From Labia minor (Eukaryota > Arthropoda > Insecta > Dermaptera > Spongiphoridae), in the NCBI GenBank assembly GCA_963082975.1, contig OY720344.1:34278033-34342032 (forward strand): a DNA stretch of 64,000 nucleotides, given 5' to 3'. Under the pieces are notes generated by a model. That model was given only the letters and a program-made list of their open reading frames with translations, was not told the origin of the DNA and did not search any database. A program made the translations under genes and the position numbers. How positions within the stretch are numbered: the first letter of the stretch is position 1; each line of letters opens with the position of its first letter. Positions 55,484 through 64,000 of this stretch are shown here, one piece after another.

Positions 55484-57099
55484 TATATAAATAATAAAAA
55501 TGTGGCTTAAAAATCTAATAAAAACAATTGAAGAGGTGACCAGTAGATGAACAATAGAATAAAGAAAAAATATATTTGCTAACACCTCTCAGTCTTTTAA
55601 GATATTTCAAGTTTTTTATTTTTAATATTACAATATATTCCCAAATATCATAAGACTAAGTTATTAAAATATTTCCATATTAATTTGAGATTAAAATGAT
55701 TAAAACAACATTCACCTGACCTGAATTAAAATTTTATTTATTTAATTTCAAGAAATTATTCATTTTAATTTATTTATTATTTAGAATTTCAATTTTATTA
55801 GATTGGTAAAATATTTATATTACATAAATATATATAATTTCAAGATAGAATTTATATATTGGTTATTAGTGAATAGTCTTGATTTAATAAAAATAAAAAT
55901 AAAGATGTTGATATTTTAATATTAAAACATTAAGAAAATAAAATAAGTTATTATTAATATATTCAATAAATTATTTCATGGGAATAAGATTATAATATTC
56001 CAATATTCGAAGGAAATGTTTCCAGTTAAAAAAACTTAATGTATAGTTTAATCTGTTTAAAACTATTCTTATATCCAATATATGATAATATTAAATATAG
56101 TCAATATTAGATTATATTATATTATTTTAGGTTAAATTTGAAAAATACATTTATATGTTTATTAATATCTTCTAAAGTCAGGATACGTTTTAATTTGTAT
56201 AGAATTAAAAAATTAATTTTAATAACTAATAAACTATATATAAAAAGTTGATTGAGTTATTTTATAAAACATTATACCATGACTTAGTTTTATTAATTTC
56301 ATATATATAAAAAAAAATAGAATACATTAAATTCGATTAAAATGGTCTTTTCAAGGTTATTATTAAAAATTAGTACTAATTTTTCATTTATAATAATCAA
56401 AACAAGTTTCTAATTTGGGTAAATAACAATTTTCATACTGATTTGAGGAACAAAAACAATTCTAATCTTTTAGTAAAAATTGATAATTTTTAAATAAATT
56501 AATAAAATTTTTATCAAGATTTTTTTTTATTTTTACCTTCCTTATAATTAATTTTTTTTTTTACTTTTAAATATAAATTAAGACATTTTAGTGAATTCTT
56601 TATTATACTGGTAATCAAGCATTTTTTAATTTGATTCAGGTTATATAGAAATATTAAATTATTTTCTCTTAACTAGCAATTTTTAAACTATCCACATAAC
56701 ATTTTAATAAAATAAATTATAATATATATATATATATATATATACTAAAAATATGATTCTTGGTCATGAAAAACATATTATCTGTAATATTATAATATTG
56801 ACAAAATAAATAATATTTAAATAGGAAGAATAAATGGTTGATGATATCATTCTTAAATGATACAAATATTTAATATTTATCAATCTTACATAATAAAAGC
56901 AAGTGTAATGTGTCTGTCTGTCCGTCCATTTGTCTGACCGAGCTCTCCAGCCAAATCTATCGCACGCAGGGACCTGGAATTTTTTACACGGAAGCACAAA
57001 GGGGCTGGCCACCAGACCTCGAAGCCCGATTTTCGATTTTTTATTAGAAAAATTTTAAAAAAATTATAAAGAATATAGTATAGGCGGGTAGTGGATATA
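55484..57099. other. AT-rich non-coding stretch
   Basis: No supported gene is present. About 56880-57030 is a GC-richer repeat-like block starting with GTGTCTGTCTGTCCGTCC (GTCY run) and ending GAAGCCCGATTTTCG. It may be the end of another Helentron-like family. Confidence 0.5.
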
Positions 57100-57407
57100 T
57101 CTTATATATAAAATTCCTCCGAAACGGCTGGACCAATTCTTATGAAATTTTTTATGCATATTCAGTAGGTCTCAGGGCATGTCAGACTTCTTTTATTAAA
57201 CCGCTAATTGCTAAGGTGTGTCTAGGGGTGCTAATTAATTAAAAATAGTTTAGTTACCATACTAGATCATAGAGGCGCTGGTGGCGATAATTTGGCGGTA
57301 ATTTAAATTCTGAGCAATGTGCAGATAAAAATCTTTTTATATATCTATTGATATTTACAATATCTCAATTTCGATTGGGGGGTACAGGGGGCGGAGCCCC
57401 CGTCTAG
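57100..57407 (+). mobile_element. Short non-autonomous Helitron
   Basis: It starts TCTTATATATAAAATTCC after an A. It ends with the hairpin GGGGGCGGAGCCCCC, then GT and CTAG. A TC start and a GC hairpin just before a CTRR end are the hallmarks of canonical Helitrons. The next base is A and not the expected T. It is 308 bp with no coding capacity. Confidence 0.65.
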
Positions 57408-58761
57408 ATGTGAAGAGCGACGAAGGAGCTCTGAGCAGGTAGTATAATATAATATAAAATGGTTATTTAAAAATTTAACAAGAAATATGTAATCTCATAA
57501 ACAGATATAAAAAAATAAAAAATATTTTTATTTCAATAATTAAAAATTGTAATATAATTTAGAAAATAATTTTTGAATTGAATTTGTTAAGGTAATTAAA
57601 ATAAAAAGAAGTAAATTTTATATATTCAATTACGATATATCTACGGCTTCAAATTAACTATTTAATTAGACTAAATTATAATTAAAAACATTCCTATATT
57701 CGATTTAATCATAATACATGATGGATAAAAAAATACTATTCAAGTTGAATAAAATAAAATTAAATATAATAGTTTATATTTTGGCTAATTTTTTTTTTAA
57801 TTATCAAATTAAGGTTGAATATATGAAGGGTATCAAAGTTCAATATTAACATTAATATAAAAATATTAAATAAATTAATAATTAATAAACAATAAATAAG
57901 CACAAAAATCTAAAAAAAGTATAAATTAATTATAAAAAAACTTAACAAATATTTATCTTAAATAATTCATAATTAAGGGGTTTGTTATGAAAGTAACAGG
58001 GTCTACATATTTTAAACCGTTGGTATTTTCATACAATCTTTTAATATAAAAATTAATTCTATTTTAAATCTATATAGAAGATAAAATATACAAATATAAA
58101 AATCAAATATTGAATAAATCAGTTAATAATTAACTAATTAGCAAGATCCGTAACATCATTAACACATTCTTTAATATTGTTCCTAAAGATTTTAATTACT
58201 TTTTATTTCCCATGAGAAGAATTTAAGTTTTAATGACGACAAAGATTGATGGAAGACGAATTCCAAACATTATCCACGGTATTGAAATAATGTTTTTTCT
58301 AAATAATAAAATAAATAGTATTAAAGAATTTATCTACCATATTTTATTTATTTATATTTGGTTTCTTTTAGAAGGTAATTTATGTACCCCAAAAATTAAT
58401 TAATAAAAAAAAATGAAAAAGATGATTGTTTATTATTTTAAGTATAATCGAAATAAGGTATTAGGGTATAATATAAGGATAATATTTTATAGAAGGTTAT
58501 TTTCGTTCATATAACGAATTTAGAGATTATTTTATAGTAAGATTTAATATGCTTCAGAAATTTGATTATTGATACTTAAATTTCGCTTTAAATTATTGAA
58601 TATCATTAATTAGAAACTTTAAAAAATTAAAAATAATCAAAATAGTGAGAGTGATATTTTCATATTGAATTTTAGTAACAGAATTAGAAAATAACAACTT
58701 GGTTGTATAATATGAAGATATTTTTTTATGAATCATATATGACTAAGAAAATATAAATACA
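57408..58761. other. AT-rich non-coding stretch
   Basis: No supported gene or repeat is visible. Confidence 0.55.
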
Positions 58762-59114
58762 GTGAATCTTCTATATAAGCAACCTCTATACTAGCAATTT
58801 TATCTAGTTCAACTGTTCTGTATAAGCAATTTATTTTTATAAAGCTAAATTGATAAGTTGACAGCTGTTCACAACAACATAACCTCAAATTGTAAAAAAT
58901 TATGTTAATGAATATGTTTGTGTTTTGTGCTGCCAGTATTGTAGGTAATTTCTGTAAATTAGAATAGTTACTAGAATTTCTGTTAGTTTCTGTTAGTTAA
59001 CTAATTAATTAATTAATTAGTATTTTTGTGCTTTATTCCCTATAAGCAATTTTACCCAATAAGAAACTTTTTATTGTAATTGGTTCAAATGAGTTGCTTT
59101 TATAAGCGTTTACT
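58762..59114. mobile_element. pogo/Tigger-like MITE
   Basis: The left end CAGTGAATCTTCTATATAAG and GCAACCTC, and the right end complement AGTAAACGCTTATAAAAGC and AACTC, form an imperfect inverted repeat. The (C)AGT.AA.C..(C)TATAA.GC consensus is that of pogo/Tigger elements. TA lies on both sides. No ORF is present. Confidence 0.62.
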
Positions 59115-62100
59115 ATATATAAATATAGGTTGATATGATTCATGTAAAAACCAATTTAGTGTCGATTTAATTAGGGTCACTATTTTGAGATAGTTTCAAT
59201 AACTATAATGCCGTTTTAATAATAGCTAGAGAAATGAAAATAATTTCAATTCTAAAGTTTTTCTATAATAGCATGCCTCTTTCTCTCCAATCGATATTAA
59301 ATAATTTCCTTACAATATAAAGGCTAATTATTTTCAAATCGCTAATTTGGCTGTTGATTTAATCTTCTACTAATTGACCTCAATTCCTGTTTAATGTTAT
59401 AATTTTTATATAATTTCCTGTAAATGATCAATAAATTACTTTTGTTATTAATTGAATTTCCACTTTAGGGTGGTAGAGATCAAATAGTTGGTCTCAATTA
59501 TCTCCCCAGAGTATACTAATATTGGCGACGTTTAAAAGTCAATTATCAGAAGTCAGTTTGGTGTTGTCTCGGGTTAATTGAAAAACCAACCCCCCCTTAC
59601 CCTTTACAACTTCAGGAAATTAACTTGTATTAATGTTCTCGCGGGCACTGACAGGCACGGCTGATTTGAGAAATGAGGGAAAAATGGGACAACATCAAGA
59701 AGGGCGTTAAACTATGATGTCCGTTACCTGTCACTTCATCACTAACGAAAAATGTCAATATTTGAAAAAAAACAACCCTCCTCTCTTTGTTTACGGAATA
59801 TGTTTATTATTATTTTTTTTTTTAAGAATGAAAAAGATTTAATAAAATTAATCATAGGCTATCAGTGAAAACACCCAAAAATATTAGTCACATGCATGTC
59901 TGCATATAATCAACCCCACTCCATGAATATTTATTCTTTCATCCATTTTTCACATGTTGATATCAACTATTAAGTAAATACATTAAATTTTAGCTTCTAA
60001 AATTATTATAGATATGACTGTAATAAATGTCAATTAATAGTGAAATAAAGAAAAAAAAATACAAAAAGTGAGAATGTTACAAATAAATCTATCTAGATTT
60101 ATTTATAATGGTTTAAAATAAAATAATATTTATTTTCCAAATAAATAATATCACTCATTTATGTAGATATCTATAAAATTGGTGCCTGGGATTTTCATGT
60201 TTGCCTATTGAGCGAAATCATTTTTTTTTTGCCTGTTAATTAGCCACAGTTGCCCAGCAATGCACGAGTGAGCAAACAAACAAGCTCCCAAGGTGGAGGG
60301 GATTTGGATAATTATAATTATATTATTCCCAATGACAAGCATCGCTACTTGGCCGAGCCAAATAACACATCTTGTTTAATTATAGCCAACGGACTGCTTA
60401 GAAACCAACAAGGCCTTTATTTCGTTGTGCGGCAATTATTTTTAATTTCATGTATACTAAAGGAAGGAATTGGGACCGCCTCTTATTGATCTAAATATTT
60501 TAATACAATGGTTATTACATTGAATTTATTTAATTGGTTTAGAAATTGTCCAATCATTAACAAATGCTATTAGATGGATTTTGAGTCATTTTCCATGAGT
60601 CTATAAGATCTTACTAATAAATATAAACTTAGTATATAAATAGAATTGTTTATCTTTTTTTTAGGCTGGTTATATTCAAATTATTCAAATTCATTTTTTT
60701 ATTATTACTTTTATTTTATAAACAAAATTAAAAATTTAAGAAATTTAAAAAATTATTTTTATTTGTCAATGTAAAATAATTTAAATTTATTCTTTTATTA
60801 ATTTATTATGATCATATCTACAATCCACCAATCATTTTATCCCTTAACAAATTTTCAATAATATATTTAAAATATTTAAATACTTGCTGATGATGATATT
60901 CCCATTCCATTAAATAATTCCAATTCAAAATTATTAATTGAAATTAACCAGAAAACGTTTAAAAAGATCTTTTTCATGGGTTTTTATAAATTTAATTATT
61001 GAATTATTATTAAATTAATTATTTTTGATAAATTTAATTTAATTTTTTTTTTTTAAGAATATGTATAGAATAAAATAAATGATAAGTAATAAATATTTAT
61101 TTAAAAAAAAATAAAAAAAAAATGATGGGAGAGAAAGTATTTAAAAGTATTTTATTTAAATATTTAAATTTCATTATTTATCCTGTTATATGGTCGTGAA
61201 GAATTTATTATTATTTTTATTAGTACGTTTGGTAGAATTAGTCATTTGTTAATTGAAATGCTTATCAGTATCTCTCTAGCAAAACAATCCAATTAAAATT
61301 TGATGATTTAACTAAAAAAAAGAGGGTTTGAAGAAAAAATAAAATCGAGGATTCTTCGAAGGAGAACAAATAATAAGTTTAGAGTGGAATCGTCAAAGTG
61401 AATGGATTAGTGAAGACAGAAGACCATTGGCTGAGACCCTGTGGTCTCGACTGCCATTGGCCGGGTGGGGTCCCAGGCCACACCCCAAGAGTACCAGCGG
61501 CAACAGAGAGAGCCACCGGCAAGGTACCTTCATTCAGCAACAACATTCCAGTCTAACCGAGTCATCTGCTCGGTTGTTCGAAATTTGTGGCTCCATCACT
61601 AAAATTAATCAATTAAACCAAATGATGGTTACTTTACGACAAAATTAGATTAAATCTCCATTTATTGAATTGTAAAAAAAAAAATGAGATAACATTTTAT
61701 TATCTTATAAATAAAATAAAATATTATAAAAAACCAAATACAAAAAAGGGACTGATTTTTGAATTCATAGATTGGATTTTTTAAACTTTAATAATAAACT
61801 GTTATTAACTATTATTTAAACTTTAATAAAAAATTGAGTCCAAAAAAAGGGGGTAAAGCAATTCTGGACTTTCCAACCATTGCATAAATTGATCAATAAG
61901 AAAGAAATAATTGATTTTTAAAAAAATTACAAATAATTTTCTTCAGTAATGAAAAAATCATAAAAACTTGAGACTATCTTCATTATTAAGCCATCATTCA
62001 AGTAATTTTTCTTAATTTTAATCGATTTTTCGTTATAAATAAATTTTTTGATGTCCGTTATGTAACAATATTGAAACTGATTTTTAATGTAATTTAAAAT

Positions 62101-62352
62101 ATTTTTTTGTTTTTTATTTTTTACTTTTTATTGTATTTATCTTATTTTTTATATTCGTAATTAAAATTTTACTGACAAATCGAGTGAATTGAATCATGTC
62201 TCAATTACAATCGACAATATCAGTTTAATGTTTAACCTCTAAATATTTACAAATAAGTAATTATTATTAAATGTAATTATTTTTTTAATAGTGATTATTT
62301 TGTAACCGTTAGGCAACTCATATTAATTTGATTCAAAATTGAGTAAATTTTT
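59115..62352. other. AT-rich stretch with three GC-richer islands
   Basis: No supported gene is present. The islands at about 59480-59790, 60180-60490 and 61370-61650 are complex and single-copy. The 79-codon frame at 60250-60489 and the 73-codon frame at 61427-61648 show no domain. The remainder is A/T-rich. Confidence 0.45.
61370..61650. promoter_or_regulatory. GC-richer island with two CCAAT-type boxes
   Basis: ACCATTGGCT (61422) and GCCATTGGCC (61453) are inverted CCAAT boxes about 30 bp apart. GC-rich sequence and a CAGCAACAACATTCCAG block follow. It could be a promoter or enhancer, or an exon of unknown type. No TATA box or initiator is obvious. Confidence 0.3.
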
Positions 62353-62809
62353 TTTTAAAACAAAATAGGATTTTAAGCAGAACTCACGTCGTTTGTTTTG
62401 AACCATTTAGAAGTGTTGGGGTGGATTCATGTTTGCTTTGTGTCCAAACGGAAATGTTTAGATTGTGATCCTTTATTAAGTCTTATTACTCCGTGTAAGT
62501 TAACATTGATCATCTTTGAGAAAAAGTAAAATAGGATTTTTTTGAAACATCCTTCCATGACAATAAAAGTACTAAATAAAATTGTTTTAAAACAAAATAG
62601 GATTTTAAGTAGAACTCAAATCGTTTGTTTTGAACCGTTTAGAAGTGTTAGGGGTGGTTTCACGTTTGCTTTGTCCAAACGGAAATGTTCAGATTGTCAT
62701 CCTTTTTTAAGTCTTATTACTTGGTGAAAGTTAACATGGATCATCTTTGAGAAAAAGTAAAATATAATTTTTTTGAAACATCCTTCCATGACAATAAAAG
62801 TACTAAATT
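62353..62809 (+). repeat. Tandem duplication, two ~230-bp units
   Basis: The units 62353-62584 and 62585-62809 both start TTTTAAAACAAAATAGG and end AAAGTACTAAAT. They differ by scattered substitutions and small indels. A 61-codon frame spans the second unit. The unit resembles no transposon I know. Confidence 0.9.
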
Positions 62810-62879
62810 AATTAAACAACCATGTTTTTGCATGTAATGTTTTGTCATATTTTTCTTGAATCTTTTTTTTTTTTAAAAA

Positions 62880-63280
62880 AAAAAACCGCATATTATCTCC
62901 ATCCCATTCGACATAAACAACTTGACAAGACTTTTAAAGACCAATCCATTGAGAGCACTCGCAAGTAATGATGATGAGTCACTTAATGTAGATAACCAAC
63001 CTGCATGGCGATGACACGGTGTACATTTTATTTGTTCCCCATGTAGTCGTAAAAGTGCTATGCGTGTTATCATGGTCGAGTTATCAGCTGTTACTTGCAA
63101 ATACGCCCAGAGGAAATACTATATGTCCGTCTAAATGCATTAGCAGATTTAAGACCCTTCACCTCATAATTTACTCAATATCCATCCACCTTTTAACAGT
63201 TTCACACTCTAATAGATAGGGTTTTATTTCGTCTCTCCATATCATCAAAAGCACTTGACTAATGGCCTCTCTTATATTAA
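62880..63280. other. GC-richer complex island, candidate conserved non-coding DNA
   Basis: It is single-copy, with a TGAGTCAC (AP-1-like) near 62974 and a GATAACC site. Two frames on opposite strands (75 and 66 codons) show no domain. Confidence 0.3.
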
Positions 63281-63717
63281 TGAACTCGTTCGTTTAATTT
63301 TATTTTCTATTTGCTGCTATGGCATTATTTTTCCCAATGAGATGAAAGCTTTTTTGCATATAAAAGAATATCTTTCCTTTCTATTAACTTATTTAATTAA
63401 ATGTTTTTATCTTTTTAAAAAGAACATTAAATTGATAGATTTTTTACTTATCGCGTAATCAATACAAGATTTTTAAATTTAATTATTTTTATTTTTTTTT
63501 TTTTTTTTTTTTTAATAAATTTATTATTATTATTATTATTATCTTATAATAAACGATTAATATAATGTTTTATTTGTGATTTTGATCAGGGGGAGGATGG
63601 CTTAAGTCTTGTAAAATTATTAAAGTTAAAATGTCTAATTAGGGATTTTATTTTATTAAATCATTTAATAAATGATACCTATAATATATATTTTAAATTA
63701 AACAAAGAAAAAATAAG
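63281..63717. other. AT-rich non-coding stretch
   Basis: There is nothing beyond a poly-T tract (63490-63513) and a (TTA)n run near 63520. Confidence 0.55.
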
Positions 63718-64000
63718 CTGGAGTGTCTCCACTCGACTATCTCGCAATTTGAATTGGATTAAATAACATAATATATTATATTTAAATTAAATTAAATTAA
63801 TTATAAATTATAAATAATAAATATTAAACCAGCGCATGTTTGGCTCTTTGTTGATGGCACCACGTCGCGTGTTGACGCGTGAGAATTGCAGTGTTAAAGA
63901 ATTAATTCTGGTAATTTCAGCGAATCAATCAAGCTGAAATTATATATATAGCAGTTTTATACAATTATTAATCATGTGAAAAATTATCAAATATATATCT
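63718..64000 (-). mobile_element. HL-2 copy, cut by the right edge
   Basis: It begins GCTGGAGTGTCTCCACTCGAC and then TATCTCGCAATTTG, and follows HL-2 up to the GTGAAAAATTATC block. The other terminus is outside the window. Confidence 0.78.

Noticed and set aside
1-64000. CRISPR array, bacterial operons, ribosome-binding sites
   Set aside because: No regularly spaced direct repeats with unique spacers. The content (LINE, SINE, mariner, hAT, gypsy) is eukaryotic, so prokaryotic signals do not apply.

Overview
The window is eukaryotic, very AT-rich and dominated by transposable elements. It is probably arthropod DNA: it holds mariner and hAT elements, Ty3/gypsy gag of a type I associate with arthropods, a tRNA-derived SINE, and elements built like Drosophila DINE-1 (INE-1). 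No host protein-coding gene, rRNA or tRNA gene could be supported. Nearly all short ORFs are chance openings in AT-rich DNA or pieces of transposons.

Layout. 1-5400: gag of one gypsy-like element (minus strand, running off the left edge). Its upstream region is interrupted by a complete but internally deleted LTR element (816-5158) with two 866-bp LTRs that look identical. 9-21 kb: several short non-autonomous elements, a LINE 3' end split by a hAT element, and two SINE copies with target-site duplications. 21.8-24.4 kb: a decayed gypsy element whose integrase still has its D-D-35-E triad. 25.5-36.9 kb: two arms of exactly 1,594 bp in inverted orientation around 8.3 kb. The spacer holds a 93-bp-arm palindrome, a mariner remnant and a three-level nest of Helentron-like elements. 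38.8-43.9 kb: more Helentron-like copies, two mariner deletion derivatives side by side (one internally rearranged) and a LINE reverse-transcriptase fragment. 46-55.5 kb: a palindromic element, a MITE, a 1.9-kb element with ~290-bp inverted arms, a Ginger-like integrase transposon remnant and a second copy of the mariner family. 57-64 kb: a short Helitron, a pogo-like MITE, a 232-bp tandem duplication and a Helentron-like copy cut by the right edge.

Most interesting signal. Three families of 0.6-kb repeats (called here HL-1, HL-2 and HL-3) have one architecture: a TTTTTAC start, a subterminal inverted repeat, a CTTCCGGTT block, a CCAAATTTC block, a microsatellite, the complementary subterminal repeat and a terminal hairpin. 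The subterminal repeat and the hairpin differ in sequence between families, yet both partners change together. One insertion has a readable empty site and shows no target duplication. This matches Helentron-associated DINE-1-like rolling-circle elements.

Between the repeats lie islands of higher GC and complex sequence (for example 7.1, 17.2, 39.7, 44.9, 50.1, 59.5, 60.2, 61.4 and 62.9 kb). They do not look repetitive or coding and are candidates for conserved non-coding or regulatory DNA of a gene outside the window.
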